A DNA stretch of 64,000 bases from Lepeophtheirus salmonis (taxonomy: Eukaryota; Arthropoda; Copepoda; Siphonostomatoida; Caligidae): contig NC_052135.2 of assembly GCF_016086655.4 (NCBI RefSeq), positions 51,199,671 to 51,263,670 on the forward strand. The letters are read 5' to 3'. The notes beneath the pieces were generated by a model that was not told the DNA's origin, searched no databases, and saw nothing but the letters and a program-made list of their open reading frames with translations. The position numbers and the translations under genes were made by a program. Of this stretch, positions 11,644 through 24,099 are shown one piece after another; the stretch's first letter is position 1; each line of letters starts with the position of its first letter.

Positions 11644-12299
11644 GTAAAATGCCTGAATCCGATTCCAGTATTTGGATGTAACCGATTCCGACTCCAATTC
11701 ACAATTTTTAATAATATGTTTTGTAGCCTATATTAGTTCTATTGAGTCATTTGAGTCTAGAGACTATAATTTATATAGATTTAATTTATAGCTATAGGTA
11801 GTTATTAGTTATGTGTAGTAAGTAATTGTGCCAGGTATAATGAAAATATTCGGAATGTAAGATATTTAATAAGATGAACAACAAATGAAATGGATCAAAA
11901 TCTATTTTTGAAGTTTTTGAAAATAATTTATGACTCGTAACCGAGAAACAACACTACAAACAACCTCTCACTGTGGTGTTACTCTTTACTCTGATGACAT
12001 TTACAAGACTAATTAATCAACTGGCATGGCTATTGGCTATGTTCTTTCCAACATAATAATTTAGACTTAAGATATGTTCGGGAATTGTTTTGTATAGAAT
12101 ATAGAGAAGGTTTGAAATTTGTGAAGTATACTTATGAATGAAGTAACTTTCAAGTTCCATAAATAAATAGTAATTAATTCCTATATTTTATAACCATTTA
12201 GAAAAAAAACTCGCTAAACACTATAAATAAGTTTTATTTACATAAATTATAATAATTTTCGTAGTCAGAGTCGGTACAAATTTCAACTCTGCAAACTTA
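11644..12299. repeat. possible MITE with GATTCCGACTCC-type ends
   Basis: The left side has GCCTGAATCCGATTCCAG, then CCGATTCCGACTCC. The right side, reverse-complemented, has GTACCGACTCTGACTACG near CAGGTAAGTTTGCAGAG. The ends are roughly inverted, but similarity is moderate and I could not fix a target duplication. Confidence 0.4.
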
Positions 12300-12912
12300 C
12301 CTGAGACGATGTTTAATATGGTTTCCAACCTTTAAATGATTAGGCACATTGTATTAAAAAGCCTTTAAAAGGTTCTAATATACTCATAAATTTATTTTAT
12401 AGGTAATTTTAATTCATACATCGTATTGTTTCATCATTACTTCATCAAACCAAACAATGTTAGTGTGTACTGATAGCTAAAAATCAGTCCTCCTAGTAAT
12501 TTTTAATTTGAAAAGTTTTGAAAAGTTGCCTATAAATATCTTACTTTTAAGAACAAATAATTTGTATTCAGTACAAATACTTTATATATAAATTAAACTA
12601 GCTAATGGTTTTGTTGTTTGTTTATATTAACGAAGTTAAAAAGGAGTTTGAGCACACATAACATATATATAGTTAACTTAATAAAAATTAAATTAACGGT
12701 TGAAGAAAAATAATATTATGTAGTATAGCGTAGAAAAAAGTTCTACCCCCCCCCACATATACCATCAAATTATAAATACTAATTCAATAAATTCTCTATT
12801 TCTTGTATGTATAATGTATTTAATATTTGTGTATTTTCTGAGCTAAAGTACAAAAAAGAAAAATATATAATTATTTACCTACATGGGAGAACAAGGTAGG
12901 TATTCGAAAGTA
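12300..12912. other. non-coding stretch
   Basis: No gene recognised. A C9 run sits near 12746-12754. Confidence 0.4.
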
Positions 12913-13550
12913 CTGAGTGGTCCATTGAAATCTACACTTTGAATTTTAAAATTCAACAAAAGAAAATTTATTTATTAACCATAACATTTCAACATAATTA
13001 ATACTATAAAAGATGTGTGTCTGAGCACTCTGAAATATTAATGTAGCTGCCCTTAGCGACAATGATGGCTTCCAAGCAGCGGAAGGGATTGCACCTGCTG
13101 TAAATGTAGTCTTCTGTTATGGCATCCCAGTGCTGGCTGACAGTGACTTTGAGGGCCTCGGTGTTTGGATGACAGACGCTGCATGCCTTCCCCTCGACGT
13201 GTACCCAAAAAGTTTAGTTAATTAGATTGGTATCAAGGCTGTATGGGGGCCAAAAGTGTAAAAAAAGAAGAAGAAGAATGGGTTCCTTTCATTGCTGGTA
13301 TCAAAAGTGGCATCTCCACCCTCACAAGGCTATTTGCACACACTTTTTTGACAGTTCTCTGGACAATCTGGTGTGAAACCCCGAGATACATGGACTTGAG
13401 GGGATTGGCTGTTTTATTTAACTCCTCCGGATCCAGTTTGCCCTCTTTGACAGACCTTTTTCCCTCTCCAACGTTTCGGAATTGCTGACGGGTAGATAGT
13501 GGTCCTGAAGACGGCAAAGTGACGCTTGAAGGGCACGAATGGAAAACACA
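12913..13550 (-). mobile_element. mariner-like relic, family M copy 2
   Basis: The left TIR at 12913 follows TA (CTGAGTGGTCCATTGAAATC). On the minus strand from about 13517 it reads STRQQFRNVGEGKR, KGKLDPEELNKTANPLKSMY, LGVSHQIVQRTVKKV, LVRVEMPLLIPAMK: the two HTH units and linker of a Tc1/mariner-type transposase. A deletion near 13235 joins this to the C-terminal block at 13020-13210 (VEGKACSVCHP-like, then WDAITEDYIYSRC). All three catalytic positions are lost. The right TIR and first codons are missing, and the element stops around 13550. Confidence 0.85.
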
Positions 13551-14774
13551 CTGCAGATGTATATATGTACCTAGACAGCTTCTTCCTCCTCTTATCTTAG
13601 TTATGTATGTTGTTCAATCTACAAAGAATCTTCTATAATTCTACTAATACATACATAATCTTATCAACATTTCAAGACTAGAGTCTCTCATCGTTTAGTG
13701 GGAATGAATGCTTGGAAGAAAAACAATACGAAAAAACAAAAGACATTGATGTATATTGTACAGGCATTGTGTTGTATATATTATGTACATCAAATCAGAA
13801 GCTTTGTATTGAATATATACACATATATTTAACATGGATACACAATACTCGAGGAATAACAAAAGTCAAACATGTTTTATATAAATAAAATGTCTGGATT
13901 ATGACATAATTCAGTGAATAATCATACCATTTGTTGCCTATAAAAACAAAAGCAAGATTGAAGGCTTTCTCTCATAATGGAGTCTGGATTATACTTATAT
14001 TCTTCCAAGAAATAATAATCGTCCATTTCTTTCAAACAAAAATAGAGACTGTTTTACGCCCAGCACGACATGTCTTCAGATGCACGGCACGAGTATCGCA
14101 GAAAGACTCGAGAGGATTGGTGTGACTTATTTGGCTAACTACCAACTAATTTTGGGCCTTTTTTGTATTCCTGACTTCTTTAATTTATCAGAAGGAATAC
14201 ATTATGTAAAATCCATGACGTAACAAGCGGGATGAGTGAATCGACAGCTGACAACAAAATACACAGAGTATTTATTTATTTTTGTTACCGAGGTAACACC
14301 GTGATTAAGAATGCAGTCTTAGTAGACATTCAACACACGTTGTAATATATAATATATATGTAAGAAGTAAGAAATAACTTGTAATTTTGTCCTTTTCCGG
14401 ATTTTTGTTCAAGATTGTATTGATATTGACGTATCATATTTATGTATGTCAGAATGAAACCGGTCTTATTTATTTAAATTACTAGTACTAATTTTAAATG
14501 AGTAGTGAGTTAGACGGGGGATCCCTAAGAAGGAGCCTTTGTTCTGTCTTCCTTCCTGTCTTTCTCCATAGGAGGAAATGATTTATTTAACTCATTTGGT
14601 TATATGTGCGTATACACAGTAACCATATATTGGTTGTGAAAATGAAGGGGAGCAAAGAGAGAGAGAAAGAGAGAATATTTTAATATATTACAAATGATTA
14701 AATATAATGGCCCATCTTTATTTAAATGGATTCATCATCAATTCACACAAAACAGGCCTCTTACGAAATATATA
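13551..14774. other. non-coding stretch with one repeat-R end
   Basis: No gene recognised. At 14397-14440, TTTTTGTTCAAGATTGTATT is the reverse-complemented outer end of repeat R. Confidence 0.5.
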
Positions 14775-15641
14775 CAGGGTGCGTAAGCTATCTATATACT
14801 GCGAAATTGATTTTTTATTTTTTTCAAACACAATTCTCTCTCCAACCACATATCAGACAAAAAAATAAAACCTAATTCTGAAAGCTTCATAGATTTGGAT
14901 TTTTCATATTCATTAAAATCACCTCTAGCCTAAATTACAGTCTCTATAGACGGGCGAAAGCATAAGTAGACCTTAGCCACTTGGTCTCTTGGAAAATCCT
15001 GGAATTTATTTTTCATCCTACTAATAAGTTCGTCTTTGGTGGTGCAAGGGTTCAGTTGGTTTGTCGTTCGATCGCGCCCCACAAACAAAAAAATCAATTT
15101 GATTCTGATACAGCGAGTTTGGAGGCCCAAAGTCCGTCAAGATGAAGTCGTCAAAATGTCCTTGATGCCATTTCAGACTTTTTTTTCGAAGTATGGCAGG
15201 GAGCTGAGTCCTGCAGCAACATGTAAGGCCTCCCATTGGTAACCATGTCAATCTAGGGCTTCACCCTGTTCTCAAGCACGTCCAAGTAGGCATGAGTTTT
15301 GACCTTGAGGGCTTGGGAGAACACATGATGAGGCATGAGCTTCGGGACTAACCACCCCAAACAAATTTATGTTGGCCGAGAACTTCGTCAGCAGGATGAC
15401 GGGCGCATCTTTCGGCTAGAAGGCCAAACACGTTGTTGTATATATTGTCGCTACCGGCACGGATTCCAAGGAAGGATCCATACCTTTTCTGAATATTTGG
15501 GTCAACGACTTCGTTAATTGATTCCATTTTTTTCCACTAGTGCAGGTTTGAACTAGCTATTTAACAAAAAAGACCAACTATCTAAGTGCCCGCATTGTCC
15601 AAGCGAGCGCAAAGTTGGGACATCGATAGCTTCGCATCCTG
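14775..15641 (-). mobile_element. mariner-like element, family B, both ends present
   Basis: TIRs ACAGGGTGCGTAAGCTATCT (left, from 14774) and its worn partner (right, ending 15641) are flanked by TA. On the minus strand, piecing frames together, the body reads LTKFSANINLFGVVSPEAH, then YLDVLENRVKP, GRPYMLLQDSAPCHTSKK (second Asp), FDDFILTDFGPPNS, then the third-Asp box with Tyr in place of Asp, IDFFVCGA and FQDFPRDQVAKVYLCFRPSI, and ends with a worn IETVI. This covers the C-terminal two thirds of a Tc1/mariner-superfamily transposase. The HTH domain and first Asp are deleted (867 bp total). Frameshifts are numerous. Confidence 0.88.
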
Positions 15642-15764
15642 TATGTACATATAGTGTGTGTAACTAAAAATGCATCATTTATTAAAACTTAAATTAATTC
15701 AGACAATTTTTTTCCAACAAAGACAGTTTTGCAACATGCAGAAGTTGTTTTTGTTTTTTTGAGA

Positions 15765-16265
15765 TGGTAAAGACTGTGTCAGTGAACAGGTATACTGTTA
15801 TGAGGATCAAGAAGGACTTTGAGGATGATGGCAGCTATGAATGGAAACCTAGCAGTGGGCCACAACATAAAGAAATCGGAGGAGTTTATGAGGGCCTTGC
15901 AAGAGACTATTGAACCAAATCCTCAAAACTTGATGCCCAGGCTTGCAAAAAAGCACAATGTTAGTGAAGGGAGTATCAACAATCACGTAAAAGACATGGG
16001 CCACAAAAGCTACCTCGCCAAAAACGCTAGCTCATAACAGCAACAGTATAGGCCACCAGATATACCAAAGCCAAAAAACTCCCAAATTGGATGAAGGGAG
16101 ATTTCTGGTCTTGTATATTGCGTTATGCTGTCCCCACATAAATACTATTGAGCTGAAGGTCTCCATTGAGCGGGAGTGGATAGCCATGTTTCATGAGTAT
16201 TTCCTCAGTGTGCAAGGCCTTCCCATTTCGTGTAGAGGCTGCTAATGAGGTTCAAGTTAGATATT
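15765..16265 (+). pseudogene. Tc1/mariner transposase relic, middle deleted
   Basis: The plus strand reads VNRYTVMRIKKDFEDDG, then ETIEPNPQNLMPRLAKKHNV (an HTH linker and second HTH), then GHKSYLAKNA. It jumps to a C-terminal scrap: NWMKGDFWSC, then ELKVSIEREWIAMFHEYFL. The three-Asp core is absent, and at least three frame changes are needed. It lies 120 bp from element B but reads in the opposite direction. Confidence 0.7.
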
Positions 16266-16561
16266 TTGAGTTTTAAGGAACAAAGATGTGTTTTTTTTTA
16301 CTAATTAATAAACTTGAAGGTGCTAGCCTTAATCACGTTTGAGCTCTTGATAACTTGGTTAATGTTGTCCTCTATGATATATTTATAAGCTAAGGGTCTA
16401 TAAAGATAAAGGGGAAAACATATAATTTACATTTATATAATGATTAATTTCGATATGGACCCATTAAATAAATTTGTTCTACAATCAACGCAAATCGAAC
16501 TATTTTTCCTTTTCTTTTCTTTTTTAAAGTAGATAAAAAATGAGAAAGATTTGCTCCAGCA

Positions 16562-16640
16562 CAGTGATTCTCAAGAACTGTTAAAGGATCTCCCTTTCAT
16601 AGTCCCTACGTGGAAGTTTGAGAAGGATACAACTTTATAG
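16562..16640 (+). repeat. hAT-like terminal sequence
   Basis: CAGTGATTCTCAAGAACTG resembles hAT/Charlie-type ends (CAGTGGTTCTCAA). The extent and right end are not seen. Confidence 0.4.
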
Positions 16641-16839
16641 TAAAGAATGACTCAAATCAACATGGGAGGATAGGTTAAAAATTATATGAAAAAACCAGGT
16701 GTGGGAGTATAAAAAATTAACGGTTTATTTATTTTTAATCTTGTATGCAGCTACTCTTCTGGTTAAGAAGTTTGTTTTGTAAAAATTGATTTCTGTTCAA
16801 AGAGCGTTTATTCCCTATATTGTAAATCTGACTACGACA

Positions 16840-17412
16840 AAAAATGAACCAGCAACAGACCAAACACGAAAGGGTACACGATCTCCTTGATGCCCAAGTA
16901 AGCCACAAGGACATCCCTAAGATTGTCGTTATCAATGTCAACACAGTCCACCGTATACAACATGCTAAAAACGCCGGTTCGGACTAAAAGAGGTCTCCTA
17001 GATGTCGTGGCTACAACAAGAAGAAAGGGTAGATGCCGACCCAACGATCATCATGAAGAGGCTAGTCATAGACCTCAGTGTTGAACCTAAGACCATCGGG
17101 ATGGCTATCAATGGAGATATGGGCTCAATATCCTATGTCTAAAGACATAAGCACCTCCTAGGCAAAAATTTAAAGCAGAATAGACTCGAGAGGTGCAAGA
17201 AAATCCGCTGAGTTCCACAAACCTCAACTTCCAAGACTATTTCTGGTTGGATACTATCGAGAGGAAGACCAATGTGATCCCTCAACCCAATGTGGATTAC
17301 TGCAAAGCTTCCGGGAGTGGACAGACTACCCTGAACAGAATGTCAACAAGACGTGCTTCACCTTTAGGGCCAGAATCGAGGCACTCATTGAGACTAGTGG
17401 AAGTCATATTGA
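16840..17412 (+). pseudogene. Tc1/mariner transposase relic, middle deleted
   Basis: The plus strand opens MNQQQTKHERVHDLLDAQVS, then HKDIPKIVVINVNTVHRIQ (first HTH), a worn linker, LSVEPKTIGMAINGDMGS (second HTH), and KHLLGKNLKQNRLERCKKI. It then jumps to LNFQDYFWLDTIERKTNV (after the third-Asp box), FREWTDYPEQNVNKTCFTFR and ARIEALIETSGSHIE, with the stop at 17412. The three catalytic Asp boxes are gone. Ends were not identified. Confidence 0.8.
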
Positions 17413-18600
17413 ATGATCAAACTTATGTACCACACCTCTATACATTACAAAAACCTTTATTAAAAAATCATAAGTTACATAAACATAATTCAACTTTTCC
17501 CCAACTGCTCATTTTTGCCTCCTCACTCTGTATATAAATGCCCCTCGATAAAAAACTACACTTTTTTATATAATATTCTCTTCAAAAAATGTCAAGTTAT
17601 TAAGTAATGGATGAACTTGGAGATCCCTATATTTTATCAGGTGGAAATCAAAATAAAAAGTTTGAGAAAAACTGATTCAATGCATATATATATATATTTA
17701 TATTCTATAAAGTGGGACAAAGAAAAATAATCAATACTGGAATAATATAACCAATAAATCACATACCTATTTGTTGGTTGTCATCGATATTTCATATTTT
17801 ATTATTAATATCATCATTATAAAGGTATTTAATTTGGAGGGATTTTTGATATCTATGCAGCAAAATGATTTTTTTATACGCATATTTATCTCTAACAAGT
17901 TAAAAAATATATAATAAACCTTACAGAAATATTGATCACGTGGCATTCGTTACGCCACATTGTATTAAGAGATAATAGATTTGTGTGAAGGTTAAATCAT
18001 GAACAAATTCGGGAAATAAATATTTTTTTCCACAACTATCTTGATCTAACATCCAGGATGTGACTAGTATGACGTAGTAACTCTTTTTACTTCTCCTTTT
18101 TCTCCATCTACATCGATAACAAGAGCGAACACATGCATTTTTTTTCCCTAAGTTGAATTATTTCTACAAAAGAATTTGAAATATTTTTTCATTAATTTTA
18201 AGATATAAGTGATTATAAATAAAGAAAGTTCCATATATTTTTAGGAACATAAACTATTATTATTATTATGTAGACGAAATGGGGGTAACGAGAGAGAGAG
18301 AGAGAAAGCCATATTTTTCTCTTTTTTCATTCAGCAAGTCCTTCATTCTCTTATATTAAAGAAGAAGGGATAATATTGAAGTAGGGAAGCCCAGCTGACT
18401 TTGTTCCATTATAAAAAAGCTACAATCATAAAATCCAGAGAGCTCAGTGGTACTCACCGTTTTCCATGAGCAACCTCACACGTAGTTACTCAACACATAG
18501 ATGTTTTCTCTTCAAGAATAAAAGAATAATAATTACAGCTTGAGAAAAAACCTTAAATTTGATGTTATGATGGATGAGCCCTAGAGTACTAGAGTGTCTA
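17413..18600. other. non-coding stretch
   Basis: No gene recognised. A (GA) microsatellite lies at 18290-18305. The hAT-like CAGTGGTACTCACCGTTTTC at 18446 could be a lone terminal end. Confidence 0.4.
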
Positions 18601-18930
18601 GAACACTACCTGGCTGAGCCTTACCTACACATGCCCGATGTTACATGTAAAAAAACCTGCAAAATGTCATTGATATCATTACACTTCTATTTCTTAGATT
18701 AAATGTATTTATATGATATACATCAGAGAACACTATAGAGAGTGTACATTGTATATAAACTCACTGCTACATGAAAACCCCCTTCAAAGTCTCATTAATA
18801 TGATTACAGAGTTATTATTTAGATCAAAAATATCTATAAGAATATTATATACAACAGGGATCACTATATATAGTACACACTCGATGCTACATACAAATGC
18901 ATGCAAGATTTCATTAAAATGACTAGATTT
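18600..18930 (+). repeat. satellite-like tandem repeat, about 120 bp unit
   Basis: Three diverged units in a row share GATGTTACATGTAAAAA / CACTGCTACATGAAAA / CGATGCTACATACAAA, then TTCAAAGTCTCATTAATATG-like and TTAGATCAAAAATATCTAT-like blocks. The same unit occurs in the opposite orientation at 26020-26310. Confidence 0.7.
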
Positions 18931-19111
18931 TGAGGAAGTAGAATGACTGTTTTTCATTCAAACATACATCCATAAAGACAACTTTGCTTTACTTATATAG
19001 ATTACATAATAATATCATTAAGGGAGTTGTCTTATTTTGTCTCAAGACAAAACCACTCTCTGTTGCTTTGTTTAGAAACTAATATAAGTAAACAATGATC
19101 ATGCACTATTG

Positions 19112-19890
19112 CAGTGGTTCCCAATTTTATTGATATTTTTGATTTTGACTCTTAATATGTGGCAAGACAAATCCCTAAGCCTCTCTGTGAGATGAATATA
19201 AAATTTGGAGTGTCTTATGCAGATCGATGACTAAAGGCCATAAAAACTCTATAAAATTCAACCGAGAGGCAAATAATTTAAGTTATATGACTAAATTGAT
19301 CAAAAGTAAAAATTTTAATACTACATATATTGAAAAAAAATTGAGACTCACAAACCAATGAAATTACAGGGTGTGGATGTGCAAATACTTTTATAAACTA
19401 ATCAAGATCTTCGTGCGACTAATGTGCTCGGTGCATTGAGAAAAGCAGGTCTATTCTATCTTCAATTTTGGACACAACAACCTGAAGATACGTTACTTTA
19501 AGCCACAATCTGTATCTATTTTTGATATATGATTTCCACTTAAATAAATTTAGCAAAAGGTATAATTAAGTCTAAAGCTGCTTCAGCCAGAAGTGGGTCC
19601 TCATTTATGACAGAAGAAATCAATAATTCGTCTAGTTTTTTCGGATTTTTTTAGTGTTTGGTCTCATGATAGTTGAATAAGCTCATCTTACATGTTATAC
19701 GATAGGTATGTTTGTGGAGTAACATCTTCTGGGAAATGATTTTTAAACGAGAGTTATAAAAAATATGAAAATTCTTTATAATTTAAGTTTTGATGCAACT
19801 CAAAGTAATCTCAATAGAATGATTTTCTTCTTTTTTGTAAATCATCTTGCAAACCCACAAGGGACGCCCCCCCCCCCCTTTGGGAAAGAT
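19112..19890. mobile_element. possible hAT-derived non-autonomous element
   Basis: The left end GCAGTGGTTCCCAATTTTAT is hAT-like. The right side at 19855-19890 has CCCACAAGGGACG, a C-rich run and TTTGGGAAAG, resembling a hAT right end that has lost its final bases. There is no coding sequence between. Confidence 0.45.
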
Positions 19891-20985
19891 TTTTAAGTAT
19901 CATTAATTTCTGTAATAATAAGGTCAGTTTCTCATAAATTTGAATACCAAACCTATAATTCACTCAAATATGCCTATAGGATATTGATCTGATGTAAACA
20001 TATATTAAATAAAAAAAAGTACATTGTTTTGATGTTGACGCGCCAGGTATGTAAGTATGTTTTGTCCAAATTTAGTAAGTCTAAGACAAATTAGCTTGAA
20101 GTAATCGAACCTAACACAAAATATGTTGGAAATAATCCCTAGTCTCCCCTACAATAAAACTTAAAATAATTTGGGAAATTATTCATCAGTAAAACGGGAA
20201 GCAGAAAATAATAATTATTCTTAACAAATTTTAAAGTGAGTTTCTCTACTATGTACTCACATTTGTATATCTATACTTGTATTTATAAAGAAATGTAGTC
20301 ATATGAGCGCCTTCCTATTTCCTTTGAAACCAAATTTTTATTTAAAAATATACACCTACAAGATACAGGGTGTGACATGGAAATGAAGATATTCAAATGA
20401 ATTGATATTGCTCCAGATTGTGCGAAACCGTTTCAAAGATTAAAATTGCGTCTGGAACGCTATTGGTTAAAATGATTGTCGTAAAAAGTAAAATATAAAA
20501 CGGATTTGGCATTGGCTCCCAGTGGTTTACCTGCCTAACTTGAGGACCAGAGTATATCTTGGAACCTTAATAGATTAAGCCTGCCTCGGGGTCCAGCAGT
20601 CTACCTGTATAACTTGTAGGCTAGGGTGTATTATAGCATATTAGAAGGAATCCTTGATGCTTAGAAACGTGATGGCATTGGAGTTTAACTGTCTTGGGGA
20701 ACAGAAATTTAAGAAATACCCTGAAGGCTCAGGGAAATGGCTTTGGCTGACTTTTTTTCAATCAATCAATAGTTTGATTGCACAAATGCAATATAACTGC
20801 TAAGAAATTATACACAATAATATGGTCTTGCAATGAAATTACTCAGAATCATATTGTTTCCAATTATGTTACTTCGCAATGATATTACCCAATGTACAAC
20901 ACAATTTTACCTTGCAACGATATTACCTCCGCTATTTTGCCTGCAATCTTTTTACCACAATCATTTTACATTGAAAAAACTACTG
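19891..20985. other. non-coding stretch with minor repeats
   Basis: ACAGGGTGTGACATGG at 20366 resembles a Tc1/mariner terminal repeat without a partner. A worn two-copy tandem of about 75 bp lies at 20519-20660 (TTTACCTGCCTAACTTGAGG versus TCTACCTGTATAACTTGTAG). Confidence 0.4.
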
Positions 20986-20989
20986 AGTG

Positions 20990-21455
20990 TATGTTTGTTT
21001 TTCTGCATCGAACGTCACGGATCTCACGCTAAAAATGAGGTCAGAATGACATGTTTGGATCAAGATCTCCGGGCGGTACTAACTCCCACAGAGATTTCTA
21101 AAAGCTCAAGGTGTTTAGGAATGCAGTTTATCTCGCTAAGGAGTGGCTTGCCAGGAGTGAGAATGAAGAAGGAGCTTTCAGACACAAAACCGGCAGTGGG
21201 GGCCAGGGAGAAGTTGACGTGGTATCTGAATAAATTCAATGCGACCACCCAACTGGCCTGCATTGAACCCACATGACCTAACATTCTGACCACACGTGTA
21301 TGCAGTAGTCTACACAATTCGCCAACCAAACATATCCGTCCGGAATGCATTCTTCAATTAGCAATGGGAGAGCATGAGCAAAAAGACCGTTTGCATTGGG
21401 TGTGCAGCTTTTAGACACCACTTGCAGGCCGAATTTGCACTCAAGGTTGAACGTA
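20990..21455 (+). pseudogene. Tc1/mariner transposase relic, C-terminal part
   Basis: On the plus strand (frames joined) it reads LNKFNA, PPNWPALNPHDLTF (the third-Asp box region), PHVYAVVYTIRQPNISVRNA, NQQWESMSKKTVCIGCAAFR-like and HHLQAEFALKVE, with a stop at about 21455. This is the C-terminal third of a transposase. Upstream sequence from 20990 is too worn to place. The following 21495-21575 sequence is shared with 22310-22385. Confidence 0.7.
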
Positions 21456-21494
21456 TTGAGAAGTAATTGTTCTTAAGGAGTGTGTGAAGAAATA

Positions 21495-21575
21495 TAGTTT
21501 TTAGCGTATAACTACGATTCAGTGCCATATTTCGACAGAAAAAAACTATATACATGAAAATCAAAGTAAATAATA
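21495..21575 (+). repeat. short dispersed repeat (pair with 22310)
   Basis: AACTACGATTCAGTGCCATA, then TTTCGACA, recurs almost unchanged at 22311-22340, with further weaker match. It probably represents the 3' flank or end of the preceding relic family. Confidence 0.6.
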
Positions 21576-21587
21576 AACAAAATAATT

Positions 21588-21851
21588 TTATTCTAGAACG
21601 TTTTGTACTTTCTGATGCCCTAGACGGTGGTCCTCGGGACCCCCAACTGCTTGAAGTGTACGAATAGAAATCCGTCGATCATGTTCAAGTCTCATTTTCT
21701 CGACTTGACTTATGCTAGAAAGCTGAGGTTTGTTTTGTATTCTAACTAATTGATTATGCTTTAATATATCGAATCTATGCTTTAATTTCAATCGCTCAAC
21801 CTTCATTAATTATAGAATTAATAAGTGTTAAGATTTCAATGAACCACCTGG
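21588..21851 (-). mobile_element. mariner-like relic, family M copy 3 (5' end)
   Basis: The right TIR ends at 21851 (AATGAACCACCTGG) followed by TA. The minus-strand coding start is at 21806: MKVERLKLKHRFDILKHNQL, SSISQVEKMRLEHDRRIS, RTLQAVGGPEDH. This is the true N-terminus of the family M transposase, upstream of the HTH part seen at 13233-13517. The element breaks off at about 21588. Confidence 0.8.
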
Positions 21852-22309
21852 TATGTGTAATTTAAATTATGAGTCCTAACTTTCATTGAACACTCAGTAC
21901 TCATATACACTCATATTTTTTTTCCTTTTAAAACGTGCATTATGTACATGTGGAAATGAATGAAATTGAAATACTATTCAATGATTCTCTATGTGTTTAT
22001 TTATTTTGAAATTGAAAACTATGTATGTTTATTATTTGAATAATAACTGTTTTCGGGGGATTAATAATACATATATATATATATGTGTGTGTATTTGTAA
22101 AAAAGCTTTCAACACTACTGAAATAATAGTGGAACAATACACTTTGATTATACTAAGCAACTAAAATGAAGGTTTTGAAACGCCCGCAGGCTGAACCCCA
22201 CAATTATGATTGTTACTTAAGCTGTAGAACACAAATATGACCATTAATACTTTCAAGTGATACAGGATTTACTTTTAAAGCCTTTAAAAGAATCAAGTTA
22301 TTAGTGTAA

Positions 22310-22385
22310 AACTACGATTCAGTGCCATATTTCGACATAAAAGAATTCCATAGATGAAAATGACAGCAAATAATAGATTGATAAA
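22310..22385 (+). repeat. short dispersed repeat (pair with 21495)
   Basis: Second copy of the AACTACGATTCAGTGCCATA sequence. Confidence 0.6.
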
Positions 22386-22389
22386 AACA

Positions 22390-24095
22390 TTAAGCTGAAG
22401 TTTTAGAAATAGGCTTTACATTTCAACTTAAAAATAATTGCAATTAAAAAAGGTTGATTTTCATTGATTTTGGGTAAATTTAGTATTTAATATTTATTGA
22501 GAAATTTAAATATACTAGGCTGGTAAGGTTGTTTGAAAATAGATTAAAAACCATCAGGCAGCTCCAAAATTCCCTGATTTTTATTTTTTTCTTCCTGACA
22601 AAAACTTATTTTTGTATATAAAATCATTTGTTAAGTCTAAAAAAAATAATCATTTTGTATTATAAATTTAAACTAAAAAATAATTAACTTAATTTAGATG
22701 TTTGTAAATGTGTGTATTAAAAGAAGTTTATTAGAACTTCATTAGACTGAGACTGTTGAAAAGAGAATTGGAGGCCTGAATTGCATTGACCCAAGTTTTA
22801 ATACATAGTCTTACAATGTAAACACAAACATTAAGTAATCCTTGTTCTTCCCATGGAGTCAATTTGAATTATAATCTAAATATCCAAATCTTAAGACTAT
22901 ATATAAGTTTTGAAAGTCAACAGACATGGTTGCATGGACCAGGCGAATTGAGTTTAGCTCCATACTCAGGGACATCGCTAAGAAATATAGTTAATATTTG
23001 TTAAAATAGTTCTCTATTTTCGTATCTTTTATACATTTATTAACATTATTTCTTGCAAATTCAATAGTACTATCTCGGATGCCTTCCAAAAGACTGGTCA
23101 TCTCTTTATCTGCAGTTCCAGGTGTATAGTTAGTTTTGTTAATCAATGACCCCTTTTCTTTGAATCACTAGAACAAAGGAACATTTTGTAACTAAGTGGC
23201 ACCTATTCACTCTTAGAAAACAGTTCCAATAACTAATTCCAAAATATATACCTATAGTGTTTTGAAGCAAATGGTAGAAGTTTTTTTATCCAATAAGAAC
23301 ACAAGTTCCATTACTGTTGCCGGTATTTGAACTAATAGTTTCAAAGCACATTGTTTTGTTTTACTATATATGTATGTTTATTATCTTTGTTCAATTTAAA
23401 ACTCACTTACAATTGATTTGATATATCATCAAGAAAACAGAACAAAAATTCATTTTCTATGTAGCATCTTCAAATAGGATTACTTAGATATTTATTTTTA
23501 GTTTTATTTCTTAAAATTAAATTAAAATGGTTAATTTCCTTAAAAAGGTCACTAAGGCCATGCTTATTAAAAATTTAATTTTTTTCGTTGAATTTTATAA
23601 AGTTTAAAAGTAATTACAAATTCTCATATTTATCAGTCCAATATAGTTTGGTAGCGATATGCTCAAGAAATAAATAAGGGTCATGAGCTCCATTTCAATC
23701 AACTTTAATTAAGATTATTTTAAATATTAAATATTATTTTTGTTGAAATAATTATAAAATATATGGATTGTTTTTGCAAAGAAGGAACTTTATTTTGAAG
23801 TACATGGAGTGCAGTATTCTAGAAAACATTCAGTTTTTTAGTTAAAAACTTTAATTTTCAAAACTTTAGACTCATTGAGCACCCTCTAAATAATTTTTTA
23901 AATACAATTAGGAACAATTTTTCAACCTAAGTCATTTACTTTTCAAAAAAAAAAAAAAAAGAAGGATTTTATTGCTTCACAAAATATATATTTGATATGA
24001 AATAAAATATATAAATGTAATGAATTAGTAAGGATATCCACTTCTCCATTTCTCATTAGTATAAAATTATTTCTAATCGAGAAAAGAATATAATT
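22390..24095. other. non-coding stretch
   Basis: No gene or repeat recognised. An A run lies at 23945-23960. Confidence 0.4.
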
Positions 24096-24099
24096 GACC

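Noticed and set aside
12290..12310. Second minus-strand CAG|GTAAGT site as another ratchet point
   Set aside because: The tract before it is poor in pyrimidines and the site lies at the end of a likely repeat (11644-12299).
12860..12900. Minus-strand TTGTTCTCCCATGTAG|GTAAAT as a splice ratchet
   Set aside because: TAG acceptor and weak GTAAAT donor; no support beyond chance.
18446..18475. Minus-strand GTGAGT donor as the end of an exon
   Set aside because: The sequence equals a hAT-like terminus (CAGTGGTACTCACC) and no open frame or acceptor precedes it.
20833..21276. 147-codon plus-strand frame as a host gene
   Set aside because: Its 3' part overlaps a transposase relic in another frame and its 5' part is AT-driven; no protein family resemblance.
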